From assembly GCF_029637605.1 (NCBI RefSeq), contig NZ_CP121261.1, positions 4,030,001-4,094,000 of the forward strand: a stretch of 64,000 bases of DNA, written 5' to 3'. The notes below the pieces were generated by a model. That model searched no databases. It saw only the letters and a list, made by a program, of their open reading frames with translations, and had not been told where the DNA came from. Numbering within the stretch: the stretch's first letter is position 1; the number at the start of each line of letters is the position of its first letter. Origin of the DNA: Achromobacter spanius. Lineage in GTDB: Bacteria; Pseudomonadota; Gammaproteobacteria; Burkholderiales; Burkholderiaceae_B. Made by a program: the position numbers and the translations under genes. Positions 16,933 to 24,649 of this stretch are shown here, piece by piece.

Positions 16933-18531
16933 TTAAAAAATTTCATCGACACCTTTCGCCCCAACTATCTCGGCCTTCCCCCCCACCTTCCCAACGTCAA
17001 GCGCCTTCTCCGCCATCGCGAACGCATGAACCGATTGACCACCCTTTTTCAGCATCCCGCCGACCACCGGCACCAATCCGATCGCGGCGAAGTATCGGTT
17101 TGCATCGTCGCCTGTCGCAGTTTTGCCCGTCAAAAGCTCGTACAGCGCACTCGCATTGGACACCCCCGGCGCCAGATCTAACACCGATTGCGCGAGCATG
17201 TCCGTCTTTTCTTTGCTCAGCTTTGGGTAGTGGCCTAGTGTCAGCGCAACGTCGTACGCTGCCGCCATCTTGTCTGCCCGCGCGAACTCCGCGGACAAAC
17301 ATGCATCGTCACCGCCGCAAGAAGCAATCGCCGAAGTGGTGATATCCGCCTTCATCCGCGCAACCTTGTCGCGGTTCTGATACTGGCTGTTGTGCTCCGC
17401 CTCGATGCGCGCCGCGATTTCCGCCGGCACTGCCGCACTCGGATCAATCGACGCAGCAATCCCTGCGACGATGCTGCTAATCAGGTTGACTCGCGCTTGC
17501 GCCTCTTCAGGTGACAAATCCTTGGCGTTGGCTCCATCCATGCTCTCCAGCAGCTTGCTCAGCACAACCCCAGAAAACGCGCCCGCACCGCCGGCACCAC
17601 ACGATGCGCCTTGCGCAGCAGCCCCCGCGCAACCCAATACCGCATGCAGCGCTGCGTGCCCGACGGAACCCTCGCCGCCCAGCGCACCACTCAACTCCTT
17701 GATCTTCGCTGCGCCCAGGGTCTGCAGGTAATTGACGGCTGCAGCTTGGATGAACTGGCTGCTGCTCCCGGTCACGTTGCCGCTGACCGCGCCCAAAATG
17801 ATCGTGGCCCATTGGCTAGACGTCCCTTGACTGCCCCATTTGCTTTCCAGGTCAGCATATTCTTGGGCGGCTTTAGCGCGGTCAGCGTACGAAAGGGACT
17901 TATCTTCCGAACGCTCCCTAGCGTCTTGAATTTCCTTGCCCCGATTCACCAAAAACTGGCCCACCTGCCGGCCAGCTTCCCCCACGATCTCGAACCCGGC
18001 CCGAATCTCCTTCTCGTTAAAAATCGGATCCAGGCTGTTCAACGTGTCCGTGGTGTCGCGGTTCAGTCCGGCGATCACCTCGGCCGCCGTCTGCCCTGTC
18101 TGCGCCTTCTGCCCCGCCTCGTCGCGAATGACGACCGTTCCGCCGCTGATACCGCTGAGCGTGGTGGAGCTGGACTGGTCGCTGGCGCCCATGACGACGG
18201 GCACGCCCATGCTGATGCCGTTAGCGCTGGCCAGCTTCGAGTTCGGCGTCGCCTTGCTTCCGCCCGCAACGTCCCCCTTGCCGTCGGTGCCGATGTTGCT
18301 CTGGTCCTTGTCGCCGTCCTTCCCGCCGCTTTTGCCGCCGCTTTTACCGTCATCCTTGCCGCCGCCGAAGCTCACGCCTCCGCCCAACTGAATGGACTGC
18401 CCTTCGTCGCTGGCGCGGTTTTCGACGTCGCGGCTGGTCAGGGTGCCGGTGGTCAGGACGTTCTTGCCATCGGCAACCGCCTTGTCGCTGCTGGCAATGA
18501 CGCCACCGACTAGGCCGGTGTTCTTCGCCAC
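16933..18531 (-). CDS. orphan 2: secretion-less CdiA/FHA-like pretoxin module
   Basis: A 532-residue frame starting (GTG) 7 bases after the stop of the preceding immunity gene. The first 200 residues are almost identical to part of orphan 1 (NTGLVGGVIASSDKAVADG, then LSGISGGTVVIRDEAGQ). A pretoxin region follows, including IAARIEAEHNSQYQNR, a VENN-like pretoxin marker. It has no signal peptide or TPS domain, so it cannot be secreted alone. It ends EIVGAKGVDEIF at a TAA just before a toxin domain in the same frame. It probably serves as a donor for recombination, or is decaying. Confidence 0.75.
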   Translation of the reverse strand: MAKNTGLVGGVIASSDKAVADGKNVLTTGTLTSRDVENRASDEGQSIQLGGGVSFGGGKDDGKSGGKSGGKDGDKDQSNIGTDGKGDVAGGSKATPNSKLASANGISMGVPVVMGASDQSSSTTLSGISGGTVVIRDEAGQKAQTGQTAAEVIAGLNRDTTDTLNSLDPIFNEKEIRAGFEIVGEAGRQVGQFLVNRGKEIQDARERSEDKSLSYADRAKAAQEYADLESKWGSQGTSSQWATIILGAVSGNVTGSSSQFIQAAAVNYLQTLGAAKIKELSGALGGEGSVGHAALHAVLGCAGAAAQGASCGAGGAGAFSGVVLSKLLESMDGANAKDLSPEEAQARVNLISSIVAGIAASIDPSAAVPAEIAARIEAEHNSQYQNRDKVARMKADITTSAIASCGGDDACLSAEFARADKMAAAYDVALTLGHYPKLSKEKTDMLAQSVLDLAPGVSNASALYELLTGKTATGDDANRYFAAIGLVPVVGGMLKKGGQSVHAFAMAEKALDVGKVGGKAEIVGAKGVDEIF

Positions 18532-18532
18532 A
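17941..18532. repeat. direct repeat R2, orphan 2 copy
   Basis: 592 bases nearly identical to 20212-20791 in orphan 1. The main difference is one extra 12-base in-frame unit coding SGGK. The repeat starts at the module boundary just after the preceding immunity gene, which fits an origin by unequal recombination. A more diverged third copy lies near 25985-26540 in the main tpsA. Confidence 0.85.
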
Positions 18533-18538
18533 ATCGAA

Positions 18539-18847
18539 CTATGGAAAACTCTTCAATTTAGAAAAATCGGTTTTCCAAACATCCAACTCGTACAAATCTC
18601 CAAAATTGTCCAAACTAAGGACCGCCATAACCCAAACTCCATCTTCATCTTTGAACTCCCCACGCGCAATTTCTCTTCCAAGAATACGTCCTGGACGGGC
18701 AGAGAGGAACAATAAACTTCCCATTCCTCCATCTTCGATGCTTTCCACCATCACATCATCAAGCCTTGCCACTAAGGGCCTACCGGCGCCCGAAGACTTA
18801 ATCATTTCTTCTATGTATTTACGCTCGTTAAAATTTAATCTTCTCAT
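18539..18847 (-). CDS. immunity protein for orphan 1 toxin (DUF6984-like)
   Basis: A 102-residue protein whose ATG overlaps the orphan 1 stop (ATGA). It starts MRRLNFNERKYIEEMI and contains LVARLDDVMVESIEDGGMG and WVMAVLSLDNFGDLYELDVW, resembling small DUF6984-type proteins found next to toxins (recalled similarity, not searched). No export signal. AT-rich like the other immunity genes here. Coupling to the toxin frame supports a role as cognate antitoxin. Confidence 0.7.
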   Translation of the reverse strand: MRRLNFNERKYIEEMIKSSGAGRPLVARLDDVMVESIEDGGMGSLLFLSARPGRILGREIARGEFKDEDGVWVMAVLSLDNFGDLYELDVWKTDFSKLKSFP

Positions 18848-21800
18848 CTGAGGACCTTCGACGGAGTAATGCGTCCCACATTAATTGTTCCATCCGGAAA
18901 TTTAAAGGCACTATATTCAAGCCTAATTCCGTTTACGATCACAAATCCGGCGTACGGACCGTCCTTAAGATTGACTCCAGCCTTTGACAAATCCTTTTGA
19001 ATAGCACGGCCCACAACTTCCCGCTGAAAGCCCGCCGCCTCAACGTGCCTAAACGTATGATTTGTTTGATTCTCAACTCTTCCAAACTGAATCTTTTGCC
19101 CTGTGGTTTGGTCTTTCAGACTATGCCCTGCGATAGACCCGGAGGTTTCTTCAATTTCCTTTGAGCTACCCGGCCCGCCTTTACCTCCCGTCTTCCCAGG
19201 CCGCGCGCCCCCGCCCCCACCGTCACTATCTAGCGCCGATACCCCCTTCACCGCCGCAAATACCGCCGGCGACGACATCATGGCCTCAACTACGAACCGA
19301 TCTACCTCGCTCGTGTAGTCTGGCGTCCCCGACTGAAAACGAACCAAAGAGTCTTTCAGCGTCAAACGATCATAAAGACCCTTATTGCGCGAATCCAGCA
19401 AATCCATGCCTGCTATCAGCGGATCCTTCAATCGGCCGATAGCCGTTGCCAGCCCAGCCATATAGGCATCCCGCTCGGCCAGCCTGTTTTGAATGCAGAT
19501 CCCCTCTCCGCTGCAGGCGGGAAGATCTCGCTCATCAATAACCCGAATCCAGCCCTCAAAGTGGCCCACGGCGGTCTGGCATGACCGTTCTCCCACGCAG
19601 TCCGCCAAAACCTTCACCTTCTCGTCGAACCTCGCCGAGTGAACCTGCGTGTGATCCCGAAGCGTATTGTTTTCCGCTTCGAGACGAGCAGCAGTTGCAA
19701 TCGTCGCCGCTTGTTCCGGCGTTAGCGCGCTCGCAATGCCCGCGATGATCGAAACCAACTGGTTGGCGCGTTGGTCCTTATCCTCGGCACCGAGCATCTC
19801 CGAGCCCTTGCCCGAGAGCTTTTGCAGGAGGCTGTTGACCACGATGCTGGCCGATGCACCTACCGCGCCGGCTCCGCAGTTCGCACCCTGAGCAGCTGCG
19901 CCCGAGCAGGCAAGCACTGCATGCAGCGCGATATGTCCGGGGGAACCTTCCCCGCCTAAACTACCCGAAATTTCCTTGATCTTCGACGCGCCCAGACCTT
20001 GCAGATAGTTCACGGCTGCCGATTGGACGAACTGCGTCGCTCCCCCGGTGACGTTACCGCCCGCAGCCGCACCTATTGCTGTAATGATCAAACGATGTTG
20101 ACCATCGGACACCCATTTAGCAGCCTCTGCGTATTGCGCAGCAAGCAGCCTTTTGCGCGGCCCCTCAGGTTCGGCTTCCATCGCCGTCTTCAGCGCATCA
20201 GCCTCCCGCGCCCGATTCACCAAAAACTGCCCCACCTGCCGGCCAGCTTCCCCCACGATCTCGAAGCCGGCCCGAATCTCCTTCTCGTTAAAAATCGGAT
20301 CAAGGCTGTTCAACGTATCCTTGGTGTCGCGGTTCAGTCCGGCGATCACCTCGGCCGCCGTCTGCCCTGTCTGCGCCTTCTGCCCCGCCTCGTCGCGAAT
20401 GACGACCGTTCCGCCGCTGATACCACTGAGCGTGGTGGAGTTGGACTGGCCGCTGGCGCCCATGACGACGGGCAAGCCCATGCTGATGCCGTTAGCGCTG
20501 GCCAGCTTCGAGTTCGGCGTCGCCTTGCTTCCGCCTGCGACCTCCCCCTTGCCGTCGGTGCCGATGTTGCTCTGGTCCTTGTCGCCGTCCTTCCCGCCGC
20601 TTTTACCGTCATCCTTGCCGCCGCCGAAGCTCACGCCCCCGCCCAACTGAATGGATTGCCCTTCGTAGCTGGCGCGGTTTTCGACGTCGCGGCTAGTCAG
20701 GGTGCCGGTGGTCAGGACGTTCTTGCCATCGGCAACCGCCTTGTCGCTGCTGGCAATGACGCCACCCATCAGTCCGGTATTCTTCGCCACATCAATCTGG
20801 AAGCCACCGTCGCCTGCCCACAGGCCCGTCTGCTCCGTGACGCTGGCGTACTGGCTGTTGATCTTGCTGTGGCCGTAGTTGCCGCTGACCGAACTGGCGC
20901 CGTAGCACAGGGGCGGTATGCACAGGCTTACCTGCACGCCCACGCTGCGGTCGCGCGCGGCGTAGTGGCTGATGTCCTGCAGGCTTTCGACAACAAGGTT
21001 GCCGCCTACCGTCGCCATAATCCGGTCGGCGCTGGCTTGCGCGCCGCGCAAGACCGTGTCGCCGCCGGAGTTCATGGTCAGGTTGCCGCCGGCCTGGACA
21101 TGGGTGTTGTTCCACTTCGTATCCCGGCCATCGCCTTTGTTCTTGCTACCGCCTGCCGCCAGGTTGATGCTGACGCCGTTCTGGGTTCCACCGATCGAAA
21201 AACCCACCCCGACACTGGCGTTGCTGCTCTTGCCGTCAGTCTTCTGGCTGGCGGTATTCTGCTGGGCGGTAAGTAGGATGTCGCCCTGTGCGTTCAGCAG
21301 GATGTTGCGGCCCGCGGCCAGGTCGGAGCCCGCCACGACGATGTTGGATTGATCTGCCTTGCCCGCCGCGATGATCGTCAGGTCGCGGCCGGCCGCGATG
21401 GCCGCGCCGCTTGCTGTGCTGCTTTGCCCACTGCGGGTCTGGCTGGCGCTGCTGGCGCCGACATCGACGTTGATGTTGATGCCGCCGACCTTCGAGGGAT
21501 CTTTAGCCACCGCATCGTAGGCGTTCTTGGCAGCCAGCCCCGCCGCGACCGCAGCGATTGCCTGCAGGCGGCCATTGTTGGTCTCTTGCGCCGCCTCGCG
21601 CATGCGGTTGGTGCTTTGCACGGCGCTGACAACAGGATTGCTGGCGCTGACGGTGACGCCGACCTGGCTGGTCTCCTGAAACTGGCGATACACGCTGGTG
21701 TCGAAGCTGCCGTCGATCGTGACCGCCTGCCCGCCCATCAGGACGTCTCGGCCCGCGCGGATGCCGCTACCGCGCACAAGCACATCTTCCTTGGCGACAA

Positions 21801-24054
21801 TAGAAACGTCGCCCAGATGGCTGGTGACGGTGCTGCCAGCCGCGCTTGGCGTGCTGCTGCGCTCATCCAGGCTGCCGCTGCTGCTGCGAACTCCAACACT
21901 GAAGCCGCTGCCTTCGCGCCCCAGATCGCCCACCGTCTTGTTGCTGTAGCTTCTGCCTTGATCGCGCGTCGCGTTGCCCGTATCGACGGTGATCGATCCG
22001 CGATTGGCCAAGAGGCCCACGTTGTCGATGGCGTCGATAGCCGAGCCGGCGATACGGATATCGCCATCGCGGCTGTTCAGGTGGACGCTATTGCCAGTGA
22101 TAAGCGAGGACGTCTGCCCCGTGCCCGAGGACAGCTCATTGGACTTCGCCGATTCGCCGCCGTAGGGGAACATCTTGACCCCACTGGAGTTCGGGCCGCC
22201 ATCGATTGCCCGTCCGATGTCGCCCAGGCTCATGCCGCCCAACTCGAAGCTGGTGCTCTTGCTCGACTCCTCGCTGGTCTTGGTCTGACGGTTGTCGGAG
22301 CCGACAACGGAGATACTGCGCTGGGCGTCCAGCACGACACCGCCCTGGGCGCGCAGGCTGGACCCGGAAATCAGGACGTCGCCATCCCGTGCACGGCCCG
22401 AGGCATCGCGCGAGCCGTTGCCGGTGGCACGGATCATGACATCGCCCACGGCGCTAAGCGACGAGCCACTGCTGACCAGGCTAGACGAATCGAACGAGCC
22501 GCTGCTCTTGCTGCCGCTGTGCGAGAACGACACACCGGGCATTGTGGCCCCGCTGTGGGCAAGCTCTTGCGCCTTGGCTTTGGTGGTGCTGGCAGTGGCC
22601 AGGTTTTTGAAGGTATCCATCAGCGTGCTGACGGCGGACACGCCAAAGCTGCTTTCCTTCAGCGAGTATTCGCTGTGGGTGTTTTCGACGTCGCGGCCCG
22701 CCACGATGGCGACGTTCTGGGCCTGGATATCGATGTTGCCCGTATTGCCGGCGGTATCGCCCGAGGCCTTGCCCGCGACCACATCGCTGCCCGCGATCAG
22801 TACGTTTCGTCCCGCCGTCATGATGACGTCGCCGCCCGTGGTACCCAGAAGACTACGTGCGTCGCTCTGCGTCATGCCATCGACGGTCTGCAGCGATCGA
22901 GCATCGCTGCTTTTGTACGAGATCCCCAGACCTCTGGCGGAAATGCCGCTTTTCTTCACGCGCTTGTAATTGCTTTCCGCGTAAGTGTTCGTGCCGGCCG
23001 TCACCGACAAGTCGCGGCCGGCATCGACGATAAGATCTCCGCTGGCAAGGGCCTGCGACGCATTCAGCGAAACGTCCCGGCCAGCCTGAAATACGACCTT
23101 ATCGCCAGTGAAAGTCGAACCCTTGGCCTGCTCCCAATCCGTCGAATTGATGATGTGCGTGGTCTTCGACGACAAGAAACCGCGCTTTTTATAGTGAAGC
23201 TCGTCGTACGCCGAACCGGACTCCACCCCGGCCGTCAGATTGATGTCGCGGCCGGCGCCCACGGCCAACTTCTTGTCGGCGGTGACATCAGCCGCACGCG
23301 CGTTCACGTCTTGCCCCGCGATCAGCGTCAGGTTGCCGCCTGCGGCAATCGACGAACCGATCTCTTTGCTGGTGCTCAGGTCGTGGCGGTTTTTCTTGTT
23401 GATGACGATCGACTCGCCGTGGCGTTCCGTCAGGGTGGCCAGATTGATATCGCGGCCGGCTTGCAACCCGGCGTTGCGCTCGGCGTTGACTTGCGCGGCG
23501 GTCAGGTTGATGTCGCGACCGGCTCGCATGTTCAGGTCACCCGCCTCCACGCGAGCCACGCCCGTGACGTGCGAACCCCAGGTGCTGCCGAAGTTCTCGG
23601 ACGCCGCCGTCGAGGTCAAGGCGATGTCGCGCCCCGCCTTCAGCGTGACGGCATCACCCAAGATCCGCGAGGCGAGGTTGGTCAGGTTGGTGCGCGCGGA
23701 AAGATCCACGGTGGCGCCCTGGACCAGGCCGCCGGCCTGGTTGACGATGTTGGACGCGCTCATGACGGTGGCATGGCGCGCGCCGATCGTGCCGCTGTTG
23801 TCGATATTGCCATCGGCGACGAGCTTGACGTCGCGCCCGGCCATCAAGGTGCCGTCGCCTTTCAAGTCGTTCTTGCGGACGAGCAGGTAGACCTTGGGCA
23901 CCAGCACCGTCTCGGCACGGCCGTCGGGCAGGGTGACCGTCTGCGCCACCAGCCAGACCAGATCGGTCTTGAGCTGGCGTTGTTGCGCGTCGGTCAACGC
24001 CACGCCCACCTGCACGTTGTGGTCTCGAGCGAATTGCGCGCCCGCGGCCAGCAA
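18844..24054 (-). CDS. orphan 1: large secretion-less CdiA/FHA-like protein with C-terminal toxin
   Basis: A 1,736-residue frame starting at a TTG; it is open back to about 24168 with no better start. The first 320 residues duplicate the main TpsA (LLAAGAQFARDHNVQVG onward), then come FHA-type repeats (DLIVDAGRDLSVTAGTNTY), regions matching orphan 2, a VENN-like pretoxin marker (TAARLEAENNTLRDH) near residue 1450, and a C-terminal toxin of about 90 residues (NHTFRHVEAAGFQREVVG, GIRLEYSAFKFPDGTINVG). No signal peptide or TPS domain. Toxin activity unknown; nuclease-type is a guess from similar CDI tails. Likely a recombination reservoir. Confidence 0.75.
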   Translation of the reverse strand: MLAAGAQFARDHNVQVGVALTDAQQRQLKTDLVWLVAQTVTLPDGRAETVLVPKVYLLVRKNDLKGDGTLMAGRDVKLVADGNIDNSGTIGARHATVMSASNIVNQAGGLVQGATVDLSARTNLTNLASRILGDAVTLKAGRDIALTSTAASENFGSTWGSHVTGVARVEAGDLNMRAGRDINLTAAQVNAERNAGLQAGRDINLATLTERHGESIVINKKNRHDLSTSKEIGSSIAAGGNLTLIAGQDVNARAADVTADKKLAVGAGRDINLTAGVESGSAYDELHYKKRGFLSSKTTHIINSTDWEQAKGSTFTGDKVVFQAGRDVSLNASQALASGDLIVDAGRDLSVTAGTNTYAESNYKRVKKSGISARGLGISYKSSDARSLQTVDGMTQSDARSLLGTTGGDVIMTAGRNVLIAGSDVVAGKASGDTAGNTGNIDIQAQNVAIVAGRDVENTHSEYSLKESSFGVSAVSTLMDTFKNLATASTTKAKAQELAHSGATMPGVSFSHSGSKSSGSFDSSSLVSSGSSLSAVGDVMIRATGNGSRDASGRARDGDVLISGSSLRAQGGVVLDAQRSISVVGSDNRQTKTSEESSKSTSFELGGMSLGDIGRAIDGGPNSSGVKMFPYGGESAKSNELSSGTGQTSSLITGNSVHLNSRDGDIRIAGSAIDAIDNVGLLANRGSITVDTGNATRDQGRSYSNKTVGDLGREGSGFSVGVRSSSGSLDERSSTPSAAGSTVTSHLGDVSIVAKEDVLVRGSGIRAGRDVLMGGQAVTIDGSFDTSVYRQFQETSQVGVTVSASNPVVSAVQSTNRMREAAQETNNGRLQAIAAVAAGLAAKNAYDAVAKDPSKVGGININVDVGASSASQTRSGQSSTASGAAIAAGRDLTIIAAGKADQSNIVVAGSDLAAGRNILLNAQGDILLTAQQNTASQKTDGKSSNASVGVGFSIGGTQNGVSINLAAGGSKNKGDGRDTKWNNTHVQAGGNLTMNSGGDTVLRGAQASADRIMATVGGNLVVESLQDISHYAARDRSVGVQVSLCIPPLCYGASSVSGNYGHSKINSQYASVTEQTGLWAGDGGFQIDVAKNTGLMGGVIASSDKAVADGKNVLTTGTLTSRDVENRASYEGQSIQLGGGVSFGGGKDDGKSGGKDGDKDQSNIGTDGKGEVAGGSKATPNSKLASANGISMGLPVVMGASGQSNSTTLSGISGGTVVIRDEAGQKAQTGQTAAEVIAGLNRDTKDTLNSLDPIFNEKEIRAGFEIVGEAGRQVGQFLVNRAREADALKTAMEAEPEGPRKRLLAAQYAEAAKWVSDGQHRLIITAIGAAAGGNVTGGATQFVQSAAVNYLQGLGASKIKEISGSLGGEGSPGHIALHAVLACSGAAAQGANCGAGAVGASASIVVNSLLQKLSGKGSEMLGAEDKDQRANQLVSIIAGIASALTPEQAATIATAARLEAENNTLRDHTQVHSARFDEKVKVLADCVGERSCQTAVGHFEGWIRVIDERDLPACSGEGICIQNRLAERDAYMAGLATAIGRLKDPLIAGMDLLDSRNKGLYDRLTLKDSLVRFQSGTPDYTSEVDRFVVEAMMSSPAVFAAVKGVSALDSDGGGGGARPGKTGGKGGPGSSKEIEETSGSIAGHSLKDQTTGQKIQFGRVENQTNHTFRHVEAAGFQREVVGRAIQKDLSKAGVNLKDGPYAGFVIVNGIRLEYSAFKFPDGTINVGRITPSKVLR
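20212..20791. repeat. direct repeat R2, orphan 1 copy
   Basis: 580 bases nearly identical to 17941-18532. Encodes the segment from VAKNTGLMGG through the Gly/Lys/Asp-rich linker to EAGRQVGQFLVNR. The breakpoint at its right end (20791) matches exactly the start of orphan 2. Confidence 0.85.
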
Positions 24055-24114
24055 GGCCTTGTACTGGCTGTCGTTGTCGCCAAAGCGTTCCAGGAAGCGC
24101 TGGCCGGTGGTGGC
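23102..24114. repeat. direct repeat R1, orphan 1 copy
   Basis: About 1,013 bases nearly identical to 27833-28845 at a constant offset of 4,731 bases, with only scattered substitutions and no indel noticed. It encodes the FHA segment after the YP-like region. The copy begins 52 bases after the end of the pentapeptide immunity gene and marks the upstream edge of the orphan module. Confidence 0.9.
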
Positions 24115-24166
24115 ACGGAGACGATATAGCTCTACCGCTGTGCTAGACCCGCGCGATGGCTTATAC

Positions 24167-24649
24167 CTATGTCACTTTTATGGCCCCTGCCCCTTCCGGA
24201 TCGAAGTTTGATGGCCAAATAGTGTTTTCGTCATAAGTCGCACCATGCCATGATGCATCCCCCGCATTTTTTACTCTGACGTCTGCTCCAACAAGCTTCG
24301 TACTTTCCAAATTGGCAAAACGAACATCTAAGTTGTAAAGAGTTGCCCCCGTAAAATCTCCATTTGAAAAATCAGCGCCGATCGCGATTGCGTTTGTCAG
24401 ATCCGAGTTTCTGGCGATCACATGCATGAAGTATGAATTCATCAGCCTAGCTCCCACCATTTTCACGCCAGAAATTTTGGATCCCACAAACCCAACATTT
24501 CTGAGAGAAGCACGCGAAAAATCAGCGTTCTGCAAGTCCATACCGTCAAACATCAACCGATGGAAGTTTGCACCACGAAAATCTGCCCGAACCAAAGTAT
24601 CTACACTCAGAGTAAGGGACTCGCCCGTTTGATATTTAAGAACAATCAA
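24167..24649 (-). CDS. cdiI: pentapeptide-repeat immunity protein of the main CDI toxin
   Basis: About 160 residues dominated by A(D/N)LXX-type pentapeptide repeats: RADFRGANFHRLMFDGMDL, NADFSRASLRNVGF, GADFSNGDFTGATL, VRFANLESTKLVGADV. The fold is a right-handed beta-helix that can mimic DNA or cap a toxin. The preferred start is a TTG at 24649 with GGGGA upstream, overlapping the tpsA stop (TTGA); a TTG at 24661 is an alternative. The position directly after the toxin marks it as the antitoxin of the active cassette. Pairing is inferred from location. Confidence 0.7.
   Translation of the reverse strand: MIVLKYQTGESLTLSVDTLVRADFRGANFHRLMFDGMDLQNADFSRASLRNVGFVGSKISGVKMVGARLMNSYFMHVIARNSDLTNAIAIGADFSNGDFTGATLYNLDVRFANLESTKLVGADVRVKNAGDASWHGATYDENTIWPSNFDPEGAGAIKVT

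Noticed and set aside
21349..24129. 926-codon open frame on the plus strand opposite orphan 1
   Set aside because: Antisense shadow of repetitive, GC-rich FHA coding sequence; composition is His/Gln/Ala-rich nonsense and a matching shadow lies opposite the repeat copy in tpsA (27199-29496).
24129..24155. Possible tRNA gene
   Set aside because: Only a D-arm-like piece; no anticodon arm, T-arm or acceptor end follows, so it is kept only as a junction oddity.
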